Shown in pieces: positions 1 to 6,800 of a stretch of 8,259 bases of DNA. This stretch comes from Thermoplasmata archaeon (lineage in GTDB: Archaea; Thermoplasmatota; Thermoplasmata; Thermoplasmatales; Thermoplasmataceae). The translations under genes and the position numbers were made by a program. Below the pieces are notes generated by a model, which worked only from the letters and a program-made list of their open reading frames with translations, did not search any database and was not told where the DNA came from. Positions within the stretch are counted from its first letter, which is position 1. Every line of letters begins with the position of its first letter. The stretch is from positions 1 through 8,259 of the forward strand of contig JAKBSB010000050.1 of NCBI GenBank assembly GCA_021845155.1, in the 5' to 3' direction.

Positions 1-120
1 AGACTGAAGAATCAAAATCGCTACTGAAATTATAGAGATATCGTAACCGTCCAGAAAACTCCCCCCCGATGAAAGGGCGGTTATTCTAAGGTGTACTTTC
101 CTGATCCCGGAATCGTCCAT
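1..120 (-). CDS. Major facilitator superfamily (MFS) transporter, N-terminal 40 codons only
   Basis: This is the beginning of a membrane transporter whose remainder lies beyond the left edge of the window. Translation from an ATG at 120-118 stays open to position 1. It reads MDDSGIRKVHLRITALSSGG followed by SFLDGYDISIISVAILILQS. A short charged N-terminus leading into a first membrane helix with a D-G-Y-D motif is typical of MFS proteins of the sugar/metabolite:H+ symporter kind, which carry small solutes across the cytoplasmic membrane using the proton gradient. The substrate cannot be told from 40 residues. The gene diverges from the small gene at 249, sharing a 128-base intergenic region. 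A run of seven Gs (complement of 61-67) encodes part of the Ser-Ser-Gly-Gly stretch; the frame is sound as read, but such a run is prone to indel error. The MFS assignment rests on the motif pattern only. Confidence 0.75.
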   Translation of the reverse strand, partial: MDDSGIRKVHLRITALSSGGSFLDGYDISIISVAILILQS

Positions 121-129
121 TTGATCAAA
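120..129. repeat. 10-base perfect palindrome TTTGATCAAA at the transporter start codon
   Basis: The sequence TTTGATCAAA is its own reverse complement. It touches the first base of the minus-strand transporter start codon, so a protein bound here would sit at or just after the transcription start. It could be a small operator. A 10-base palindrome is also common by chance in AT-rich DNA, so no function is claimed. Confidence 0.25.
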
Positions 130-248
130 CATATAGAATAGTAAAAGGTGCAGTAGTTTAAAATGTATTCAATATAGTATATATACTTCTCTTATGTCCG
201 AAAGAAACTAATTCAATAATTATTTATATCATCATTAACTCTATAAAT
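121..248. promoter_or_regulatory. Divergent intergenic region between the transporter and the small gene pair
   Basis: This 128-base AT-rich stretch separates two divergently transcribed genes and must hold both promoters. It contains a palindromic TATA-like stretch, GTATATATAC, at 176-185, readable on either strand, and a second TATA-like element at 221-230 placed for the plus-strand gene. On the minus strand, TTTTAAAC near 163-156 is another candidate for the transporter. No coding potential was seen in either direction. Confidence 0.5.
221..230 (+). promoter_or_regulatory. TATA box for a leaderless transcript starting at 249
   Basis: TATTTATATC is centred about 24 bases before the ATG at 249, the usual distance between an archaeal TATA box and the transcription start. 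There is no purine-rich ribosome binding site in front of that ATG. Together these suggest that the mRNA begins at or next to the start codon, a common arrangement in Thermoplasmatales. Confidence 0.5.
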
Positions 249-425
249 ATGGAAGAGGAATCATTAATTGAAAATTTTCTGAAAGCACTGGAAGGAGCAA
301 AAGGTTCTGTGGAATTCGTTTTCACGGATATGAGCATAAAAATGCCAGGCATGAATGCAAATATGGTGATAAACGGGAAGTTGGACGTAACGGCGATGCC
401 GGTGCATGAAAAACCAAAACAGTAA
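249..425 (+). CDS. Small hypothetical protein, 58 residues, first of an overlapping pair
   Basis: An ATG at 249 opens a 58-codon frame that begins MEEESLIENFLKALEGAKGS and ends MPVHEKPKQ. An acidic amphipathic helix (about residues 1-18) is followed by alternating hydrophobic residues (about 20-50) that look like two or three beta strands. There is no signal peptide, membrane segment or recognised motif. The start is supported by the TATA-like box about 24 bases upstream and the absence of a Shine-Dalgarno sequence. The last 20 bases overlap the start of the next gene in a different frame, suggesting translational coupling and joint function. Alternatively, the two could be one gene broken by a +1 shift near 406-425. 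The family is not recognised. Confidence 0.55.
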   Translation: MEEESLIENFLKALEGAKGSVEFVFTDMSIKMPGMNANMVINGKLDVTAMPVHEKPKQ

Positions 426-756
426 AGCAAAAAAGTATTTTTCTTCCAATCTTTTGAACTCAGGCTCAGTATCAATAAAATTTAATGATGAGGAACTGGC
501 AAAAGTTAAACTGGATCATGGTGCAGTTGATATACTGGTTGAAAACAGCGACGAGGCAAAGAAACTCTCGGAAACCATCCCGCATTCCATGAAAAAGATG
601 AAGACCATGCATTTCATTTCAAGGATTACAGCAAAGGCCGGTATAACAGTGATGGTGAGCGACCAGAAAGGGCTTATCCTTAAATTTGGTGAAGGCGTTC
701 ATTCCATTATGGGCAACTTCGAAATAAAGATCATGAGAATAAGAAAGTATCTGTAA
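406..756 (+). CDS. Hypothetical basic protein, 116 residues, second of an overlapping pair
   Basis: This protein is lysine-rich, with no signal peptide or membrane helix, and is probably cytoplasmic. A basic N-terminus (MKNQNSKAKKYF) leads into alternating polar/hydrophobic strands (SGSVSIKFNDEELAKVKL, about residues 19-36), a helix with KKMKTM (about 62-67) and a C-terminal strand pair around GITVMVSDQKGLILKFGEG (about 79-97), ending in a basic tail. I do not recognise the family. The ATG at 406 lies inside the end of the previous gene, overlapping it by 20 bases in another frame. The only purine-rich bases before it (GGTG, 401-404) are too close to act as a normal ribosome binding site, so reinitiation after the upstream gene is likely. 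The frame is closed by a stop at 367-369, so the start cannot lie far upstream. It converges on the coiled-coil gene, with 21 bases between the stops. Confidence 0.6.
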   Translation: MKNQNSKAKKYFSSNLLNSGSVSIKFNDEELAKVKLDHGAVDILVENSDEAKKLSETIPHSMKKMKTMHFISRITAKAGITVMVSDQKGLILKFGEGVHSIMGNFEIKIMRIRKYL

Positions 757-781
757 AAAACACCTTCCGGCTGATTTTTAC
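753..781. terminator. Inverted repeat spanning two convergent stop codons, likely bidirectional terminator
   Basis: GTAAAAA at 753-759 pairs exactly with TTTTTAC at 775-781 around a 15-base loop. The plus-strand gene's TAA (754-756) lies in the left arm and the minus-strand gene's TAA (778-780) in the right arm. Each transcript would run into a run of five or six Us just at or past its stop codon, the simple T-tract that archaeal RNA polymerase uses for termination. The hairpin itself is weak, being nearly all A-T pairs. Confidence 0.4.
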
Positions 782-1929
782 TCCTTTAAACCCACAGGCT
801 TGCCATCCATTATTTTCAGCCGGTCACCAATGGTTTCAACTGTCACAATGACTTCGGTGGGATCAATCTTTGCCTCCCTGAACTGCGATAGCTTCTCGGC
901 AAGTATTGTGAATATGTTCTGGGCCTGCATGTAGGTAATGATGGAATCCTTCTGTTCAGCAATATTTTCGAATTCCTTAATCAAATCGGACAGAAGGTAG
1001 GAATCTTCCCTCAGCTTGAGCAGTTCCTCTTTTGGAAGGCGTTTTCCTGTAATGTTGGAATCCTCATCATGGTTCAGCAGGAAATTGTCCAGCATCTGCA
1101 AAATCTTCTTCCTTGCATCTTCTTCCGTAAGATCCTTGAATATGGGCAAACGGTTCAGAAGAGATATACTTCCGTACGATATGCGGTCGTTCCTGATTAT
1201 GTCGTCAAATGCCTTTGATATGGCAGCAGTCTCGGTCATGCCCTCCAGCTTCAGCTGAAGTATCTTGCCCTTGTTTTCCGCATCTCCAAGCAGATAACCC
1301 ATCCTTCTTATTGTCTGTTCAGATTTGCCGATCTTTATGGCCAAAGAACTGAGTTTTGACTCAAGGTCAATTATTTCATCTACGAGGTCATTCCTTATTT
1401 TCTCATGCCTTTCCTTTTCAGATTTGACGGCTTCAAACTGGGACTGCATCTCCTGCCTGCGGTTGTAATACTCTATGAATTCGTTTACTGCAGTGAAATC
1501 ATTCTCCTCTGGAACTGAAATAGATATTTCACTGCTTGCCCGCTCAATGTTTTTTCCGATTTTTTTAATTCTTCTTGCTGTATCGATTATGGACTTTACC
1601 TGCTCTATGTTAAGGTTAAGATCAGACAGGTTCTTCGCCATTTCCATAATTTCAGAATTAATTCCTGGAGTGGTTTCACCTCTTCTGGAATCATTTGGCG
1701 CATCCCCAGATATTTTGGGCTGGACAAGTGGTTTTTCATCCATGCCTGACCGTTCCAGAATATCTTCTATTTTGTCCCTCTGGACAGGCTTGTCCTGAAA
1801 ATTATTGATTATCCTGTTTACAGTTGAAATTGAAACCTCGAATTTTTTAGAAATTTCAGACTTCCTGATTCCGGACCTGAAGCTTTCAAGTATCCTTCTC
1901 TTTTCATCATCCGTTATTCGTTTAACCAA
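778..1929 (-). CDS. Helix-turn-helix coiled-coil protein, 383 residues, function unknown
   Basis: The first 45 residues form a helix-turn-helix like those of resolvases and transposases: a helix at about 8-19, then KSEISKKF (23-30) and a recognition helix SISTVNRIINNF (33-44). A polar, probably disordered linker (about 60-90) follows, then helices (about 93-132) and a long charged coiled coil (about 149-225). The C-terminal half (about 230-383) is mainly helical and ends in a short strand-rich tail. No nuclease, ATPase or recombinase motif is visible, so it is more likely a DNA-binding or scaffold protein than a transposase. It starts at TTG: the frame is closed by a TGA three codons upstream, the first internal Met is at residue 63, after the helix-turn-helix, and GTGAT lies five bases before the TTG. 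It follows the aldo/keto reductase gene on the same strand after 143 bases but seems to have its own promoter. The specific family is not recognised. Confidence 0.8.
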   Translation of the reverse strand: MVKRITDDEKRRILESFRSGIRKSEISKKFEVSISTVNRIINNFQDKPVQRDKIEDILERSGMDEKPLVQPKISGDAPNDSRRGETTPGINSEIMEMAKNLSDLNLNIEQVKSIIDTARRIKKIGKNIERASSEISISVPEENDFTAVNEFIEYYNRRQEMQSQFEAVKSEKERHEKIRNDLVDEIIDLESKLSSLAIKIGKSEQTIRRMGYLLGDAENKGKILQLKLEGMTETAAISKAFDDIIRNDRISYGSISLLNRLPIFKDLTEEDARKKILQMLDNFLLNHDEDSNITGKRLPKEELLKLREDSYLLSDLIKEFENIAEQKDSIITYMQAQNIFTILAEKLSQFREAKIDPTEVIVTVETIGDRLKIMDGKPVGLKE

Positions 1930-1934
1930 ATAGC

Positions 1935-1939
1935 ATCAC
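1935..1939 (-). promoter_or_regulatory. Ribosome binding site GTGAT for the TTG start
   Basis: On the minus strand GTGAT stands five bases before the TTG at 1929-1927. It matches the end of the archaeal Shine-Dalgarno consensus GGAGGTGAT and supports the non-ATG start of the helix-turn-helix coiled-coil gene. Confidence 0.45.
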
Positions 1940-1974
1940 TCTGAATATTTCCTGGTGCATCTATATGTATTGAT

Positions 1975-1986
1975 GTATATAATAAG
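1975..1986 (-). promoter_or_regulatory. TATA-like box for the coiled-coil gene
   Basis: The minus strand reads CTTATTATATAC here, which would place transcription start near 1953 and give a short leader of about 24 bases containing the GTGAT ribosome binding site. A second TATA-like stretch lies at about 1958-1969, nearer the gene, so the exact box is uncertain. Having its own promoter fits the gap and T-tract after the upstream reductase gene. Confidence 0.4.
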
Positions 1987-2049
1987 ATAATGACCTGTGC
2001 ATGAAATAAATTTCGCTATTTCTCAAGGTATTGCCTGCTACCCGATTGT

Positions 2050-2070
2050 GAAAAAAATACGGGGTTTTTC
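2050..2070 (-). terminator. T-tract terminator after the aldo/keto reductase gene
   Basis: Just past the reductase stop codon the minus strand carries a run of seven Ts (complement of 2051-2057). It is preceded by GAAAAACCCCG, whose first six bases can pair with TTTTTC across a short loop. A T-run soon after the stop is the usual archaeal termination signal. It argues that the reductase and the coiled-coil gene are separate transcription units. Confidence 0.4.
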
Positions 2071-2072
2071 GC

Positions 2073-3110
2073 TCAATCCAGTTCATCCAGGTTATCAAGC
2101 CTCTGCCTTCTCTGCTGGTTTTCAGCCCAGAGATCATAGGGGTAAGTAACATGCATGCGGCTGGCATCGTTCAGTTGTTTCATCTCTTCTTTATTCAATT
2201 TCCAGCCAAGGCAACCCAGGTTGTCATTCAGATGATCGATGGTTCTCACTCCAATTATTGGTGAAGTCACACCTTTTCTGGAAAGCAGCCAGTTCAGGGC
2301 AACCTGAGAATTCGTTCTCCCAACTTTCTTTGCCACTTTTGTAAGGGCGTTGACAACATTCCAGGTGTATTCATTGTTGTTCAGTTCCCATGAAGTTTTA
2401 ACTCCGGATTTATACGAATCACCCAGCCTGGTCCCTTCGGGTGGGGCATTCATTTCCTTTGAGTATTTCCCGCTCAGGATCCCACTTTTCAATGGACTCC
2501 ATGGGAATACTGCTATGTTCTCATGAAGTGCCATGGGTATTATCTCATTTTCTGTTGACCTGGAAAGAAGATTGTACTGGGGCTGAATGCTTACGAAATT
2601 TTCCAAATCATGCTCCCTGCTTACCCCAAGGGCTTTTTCAAACTGCCATGCCCTGAAGTTGCTTGCCCCTATATACCTGACGAGTCCTTTTTCAACAAGT
2701 CCGGTAAGTGTATCAAGAGTTTCTTCCAGTGGAGTAAGTGGGTCCCAGGTATGAACCTGGAGAAGATCAATATAACCAGTTTTTAGCCTTCTTAGGCTCT
2801 CTTCCACTGATTTTATAATATGTTTCCTTCCTAGGCCCAGGGAATTTTTCGATTTTCCGCTCTGGAATCTTACTTTTGTCGCCACCACATAGTCATCCCT
2901 GTCATGATCATGAAGCCAGTTCCCCAGAATTTCCTCTGATTTTCCACCTGTATATACGTTGGCTGTATCAAAAAACATTCCTCCCTCCTCAACATATCTG
3001 TCCATTATCTTTCTGGCATCTGATTCATTTGTCTGGCCGCCGAAGGTCATGGTGCCAAGGCAGAGTTCGCTTACAAGTGTTCCCGTGTTTCCAAGTTTCT
3101 TGTATTCCAT
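2073..3110 (-). CDS. Aldo/keto reductase, 345 residues
   Basis: This is a cytoplasmic NAD(P)H-dependent oxidoreductase of the aldo/keto reductase (AKR) superfamily, which interconverts carbonyl compounds and alcohols on a TIM barrel. The whole family pattern is present. The N-terminus KKLGNTGTLVSELCLGTMTFG is the usual first strand region. The catalytic tetrad is D48 (in FFDTANVY), Y53, K79 (in VATKV) and H120 (in LLQVHTWD). GASNF follows at 148-152, and the cofactor-binding segment SPIIGVRTIDHLNDNL lies near the C-terminus. The length is normal for the branch that includes bacterial YajO-type and fungal Aad-type enzymes. The substrate is not evident. The ATG at 3110 is the natural start by alignment to the family; no ribosome binding site precedes it, so it may be leaderless. 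It diverges from the 3198 gene, sharing 87 bases. Involvement in using sugars released by the neighbouring secreted enzyme would be speculation. Confidence 0.93.
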   Translation of the reverse strand: MEYKKLGNTGTLVSELCLGTMTFGGQTNESDARKIMDRYVEEGGMFFDTANVYTGGKSEEILGNWLHDHDRDDYVVATKVRFQSGKSKNSLGLGRKHIIKSVEESLRRLKTGYIDLLQVHTWDPLTPLEETLDTLTGLVEKGLVRYIGASNFRAWQFEKALGVSREHDLENFVSIQPQYNLLSRSTENEIIPMALHENIAVFPWSPLKSGILSGKYSKEMNAPPEGTRLGDSYKSGVKTSWELNNNEYTWNVVNALTKVAKKVGRTNSQVALNWLLSRKGVTSPIIGVRTIDHLNDNLGCLGWKLNKEEMKQLNDASRMHVTYPYDLWAENQQRRQRLDNLDELD

Positions 3111-3197
3111 GATATATGATACAGATATGAGATAGAAGTATTTTGGTTCCTCTGGAATCCAGCAGGATCAGAGAGGTGGATAAATCATCCAAGGAAT
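3111..3197. promoter_or_regulatory. Divergent intergenic region between the reductase and the 144-residue gene
   Basis: This 87-base spacer must hold promoters for both directions. GATATATGAT at 3111-3120 is TATA-like on the plus strand. A purine-rich GAGAGGTGGA at 3171-3180 resembles a ribosome binding site, but lies about 18 bases before the ATG at 3198, farther than usual. No convincing TATA box sits at the right distance for a leaderless reductase transcript; AAAATAC near 3143 on the minus strand is the best candidate. Confidence 0.35.
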
Positions 3198-3632
3198 ATG
3201 AGAACCTTATTTACTGATGAAAGGATCTCAAAGTACAGCAGGATTGGTGAACTGTTAATGGAGAAGGGACTTGAGATATCATTTCAGCTTAAGAATGACA
3301 GGGAAGGACAGGAAACTGTTCTGGCTTTAGCAAATATAACTGGAAACGACATGGAAAATGAATTCGAGGTAGACTGGAGAATATTCCATGTAACTCTTGG
3401 TGAAAACAAATTCTTCAAGGTGCTTTACACAGGGAAAAAAGTTGGAAAGCTTCATCCTGGAATTGAGAAGAAGATAAGGGAACATTTTGACAAACTTTCA
3501 AAACTCGAACTCAATGACCTGATGAGGGAATACAGGGAAAAGCAGTCTTCCGGCAATTTCAGGAAAGTAGACATAAAAGAGCTCAAAGAGGAATACGATC
3601 TATGGCAGGACAAGTTCTGGTTATATTTCTGA
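3198..3632 (+). CDS. Hypothetical protein, 144 residues
   Basis: This is a highly charged, soluble-looking protein with no signal peptide, membrane helix or known motif; I do not recognise it. The N-terminal half alternates short helices and strands: RISKYSRIGELLMEKGLE (about residues 9-26), then ISFQLKND and TVLALANITG. A strand region WRIFHVTLGENKFFKVLYTG lies in the middle. The C-terminal half is helical (about 87-140), rich in Lys/Glu, and ends in an aromatic stretch, DLWQDKFWLYF. The start is uncertain. The ATG at 3198 has only AAGGA directly before it, while a better purine-rich stretch, GAGGTGG, is 18 bases upstream with no usable in-frame start after it. The next in-frame Met is 20 codons in. 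It stands alone on the plus strand, 205 bases before the large secreted protein. Confidence 0.7.
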   Translation: MRTLFTDERISKYSRIGELLMEKGLEISFQLKNDREGQETVLALANITGNDMENEFEVDWRIFHVTLGENKFFKVLYTGKKVGKLHPGIEKKIREHFDKLSKLELNDLMREYREKQSSGNFRKVDIKELKEEYDLWQDKFWLYF

Positions 3633-3837
3633 GCTTCTTCAATTCAAAAGTAAAAAATAGAACAGATGTCGTATACATTTAATTGATATTCGTTTCTTGT
3701 TCCCTTTACGCATAATTTCCAGGCGTTTATTTTATTGGTTTTAAACATAACATCGTAGATATGAAAATATATTAATAGTTACCATTTCTATTACAAAAAA
3801 GTTATTAATCAGGAAGAAGTATATTTTTTTGGATATT
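3633..3837 (+). promoter_or_regulatory. Non-coding spacer before the large secreted protein
   Basis: About 200 AT-rich bases without a supportable gene; only frames of 24 codons or fewer were seen on either strand. T-rich stretches around 3723-3742 could end transcription of the 144-residue gene. The right part carries a TATA-like box at 3765-3774 and a weak purine-rich element AGGAAG at 3811-3816. The length and AT content leave room for regulator binding, but no clear inverted repeat stood out. Confidence 0.4.
3765..3774 (+). promoter_or_regulatory. TATA-like box for the thermopsin/PNGase gene
   Basis: AAATATATTA, preceded by the purine-rich GATATGAA, would place transcription start near 3797 and give a leader of about 40 bases that includes AGGAAG. 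A second TATA-like stretch, GTATATTT at 3819-3826, lies too close to the start codon to serve it. The choice is tentative. Confidence 0.35.
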
Positions 3838-6800
3838 ATGCTAGGAAATAAATTCAAACTGTTTCTGGTAACGTTTGTGACATTGGTGATGGTTTTATCG
3901 ACACTTGGACTTTTTTATGCCTCCGGGAATACAACAAATACGAACTCGACGGCATCAAGCGGGTTATCTTCGGCTGTGCCTTCAAGTGCGGCAAGCAAAA
4001 CAGTGTCAGGCAATAATAATCCTGGTCTGGCATCGGTTGTAAACAGTGCACTCAAGGATAAAAATCTCACAAAGAATCTCTTCATACCAAATGTGAATTT
4101 TCTTCCTACTTTACAGAATAACCATGTTGAACCTCTATACGATCAGGCACCTGCCCCAATGGGCATTGGGGATTTCGGGCTCGTTAACCGTGGTGGAAAT
4201 ATTGTTGGAACAGTCATGAGAACCTCAAGTTTCGAGGGAGTATGGACTGTTAACAACCTTTCAGCATTCAATCTTGGCAACGACGGCCCATATTCTGTCA
4301 CAGTACAGATGAATACAATCCTTGCCCATACTACAATACTTGGCAAATCAAAGTTCGTATACTGGACACAGAACGTAATTGTCTACTCCACAAGAACGCA
4401 CCAGCTGACTTTCGAGGATAACATATGGAATTTCTCTAGCCCGACGGCTGTCATGACCTCCAATACCATATATAATTCGACTGGACAGGTAATTCCTTAT
4501 TCTGGTGTCCATATTGCTCTGGGTCCAACTGTTACACTGAATTATCCATTCACAGTGCAGCTTTTCCTCAATACGACAGTTCTTGATGGAATGGATACTG
4601 TTTATTTCAACTATTCAATTCCGTCTCTTTCCATGAACGGAACTTACGACAGGGTAATGTTCAACTCCACTTATGGTATGCCACCTGGATATTCAGCCAA
4701 GCCAGCGTATTTTGAAGTTAATGGAAACAAACTGAACCCCGAAGGACTGCTCTATGATGCAGAGCTTATGATAGGTGGACCGGGTGGTGGAAGTACAAAT
4801 TCCATATACACTATGAATTCAACAATGTCTTTGAAGTATCTGTCAACAACGCCACAGATGCCATCTCCACCAGCTCCGCCTTCGCCCCCATCTCCTCCGG
4901 GACCTCTTGGTCCTGGAATGAGTCCCGCTTCACAGGTTTCGGCTATGCCAGGGCAGGGCCTCGGTGGACCAGGAACCCCACCAACACCACCCGGACCTGG
5001 TCCGATGCCTCATTCACATGGACCTTCGTCCAGGGGGGAATACCTGAATGTACCGTCTGCTTATGACTTTGGTACCGATACTGGGGAAACATCTGAGGGC
5101 GTAGCCGTTGCATGGAATTCCCAGGATCAGGCTATTCTAACCGCTGGTCCATCTCTCCTTTACGGAATGTGGGGGGTATCAAATACGAACGTGATGGAGC
5201 ACTTCACCGGGACTGTTTCACCGTCAAACGCGTTCATGTTTGTTGACACCGGCAGCTATGTAAACCCGAACACAGCTGGTTGGTCTCCACTTACTGCTGG
5301 AGGATCATACAATTTCTGGCTCCCTGCTGGGCAGTATACTGCTGAGTACATGCTGAGCTACTACAGTCCTACTACCGCTTCTCTAAGCGGTTACTTCGGC
5401 TTAGGCCATACTTCACTTCAGAATGATAATATGCAGAATTTTGCGCAGATACATCTGAAGAGAGACGTATATGACGGGGTGTACACTCCGCTATTCGCCA
5501 TGAACAATGCGCAACTGGCAAATATATCGTCATCCGGTTCAGGAACACAAACTAATCCATACATAGCTGAAAATGCCGGATTCCCAGGTATCGGCCCGTT
5601 ATTTGGGGAAGTTAATGATTTCCTCTTTCCAGTATTTGAAGGTGTTATGATAAGGGATACCAACGCATATTTTGAAATGAACAACATGCCGGATTTCAGT
5701 TTCCAGATGCCCCAATATACGGACGCATTCCTGAGTTTCTTCAACTTACCAACCACCAACTATATGGGATACTGGCTCTATAATACATCAAACATATCTC
5801 TCTGGGATTCATCCCTTATAACTGGCTGGTTCAGTCCTTATGGCGCAGGTTTCCCCTATGCAAACGTAATGTTGTGGAACTCTTCCAATGATCTCGTAGG
5901 ATCCAACACTTTCCAGACTATGGATAGTTCGATGCTTGTTTATAACGGAACAAACAATACAATATGGGGGAATACATTTACAAATGTTGCACCTGATCTG
6001 CTAAATTCTTCAGCAATGGCCAACGTTTCGCTTTACGGTGTTCCTCTTGCACTATCAATGTACAGTTCTGGAGATTTGATATATAACAACAACTTCACAA
6101 CAACTGTCCCTGCATATAGCCCGGACTTTAGTATATACAACGGTAACCCAGCTTTCTATCTAGACACATGGAATGTATCGGTACAGCCATCTTCTAATAT
6201 TCTCATTGTAAATGGATATCAATTAACCGGATCCATAGTCAACAGCACAGACCAGGGTGGGAACTACTGGTATAATTTCAATGGTATTCTGCCGTTTAAT
6301 GATCTTGGAATGATAGCAAATGGTGGGGATTATGAACCCTTAAATATTCTAATGGTTCCATATGGTCCATCAATTATCGTTCCAAGCAATGCAATAGTTG
6401 TTGTTCCGACTTATGCAGCTTTCGTATCCCACAACACTACCTCCACGATTATAAACAACAATGTATGTTTCCCATCAGGATCATACAGCAACATAACAGT
6501 TACCTTCTTTGACCAGTTTATATCAAATCCGTTTGATGACAGTTTTGCCGTGCAGGTTAATAACGTTGAAATCCTTGCGGGCAACACACTTGAAGATGAA
6601 AACACGTCTGTAACACTTTCAGTTACTCAGTATTATAGCATTTTACAGGGAGTAGCTTCAGTCCTTACGACTAGCCCGCAATTTAACCCGGGATATTCGT
6701 CAAGACTCAGTACGTGGTTTACGTTCTACATAGGCCCTATGCCCAATGAGCCAAATAATATTATTCCCGCTTTTACAGATATAAGTTTTCCAACTCCGGC

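Noticed and set aside
3..35. Possible plus-strand gene tail reading TEESKSLLKL then stop
   Set aside because: It is only ten codons and lies opposite the transporter N-terminus, whose motif content is much stronger evidence.
224..475. Minus-strand open frames at 224-475 and 264-449 opposite the small plus-strand genes
   Set aside because: They run across the promoter, the whole first small gene and part of the second. They have an odd mix of Phe, Cys and Ser without family resemblance, while the plus-strand frames have a TATA-like box and gene-like composition.
1016..1798. Plus-strand open frames opposite the coiled-coil gene
   Set aside because: Their Ser/Phe/Leu-rich composition is what the complement of a Lys/Glu-rich coiled coil produces.
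778..1929. Transposase or resolvase reading of the helix-turn-helix coiled-coil gene
   Set aside because: No catalytic serine, DDE or tyrosine recombinase motif follows the helix-turn-helix, and no terminal inverted repeats or target duplications flank the gene.
1961..2167. Minus-strand 68-codon frame overlapping the end of the reductase gene
   Set aside because: It is a different-frame shadow of the reductase C-terminus running into the spacer, with no motif.
2441..3112. Plus-strand open frames opposite the aldo/keto reductase gene
   Set aside because: The reductase is complete with all four catalytic residues; the opposite frames have no family resemblance and are complementary-strand shadows.
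4861..5040. Pro-rich coding segment as a DNA-level tandem repeat or CRISPR-like array
   Set aside because: The repetition is at the amino-acid level with varied codons; there are no conserved DNA units or regular spacers.
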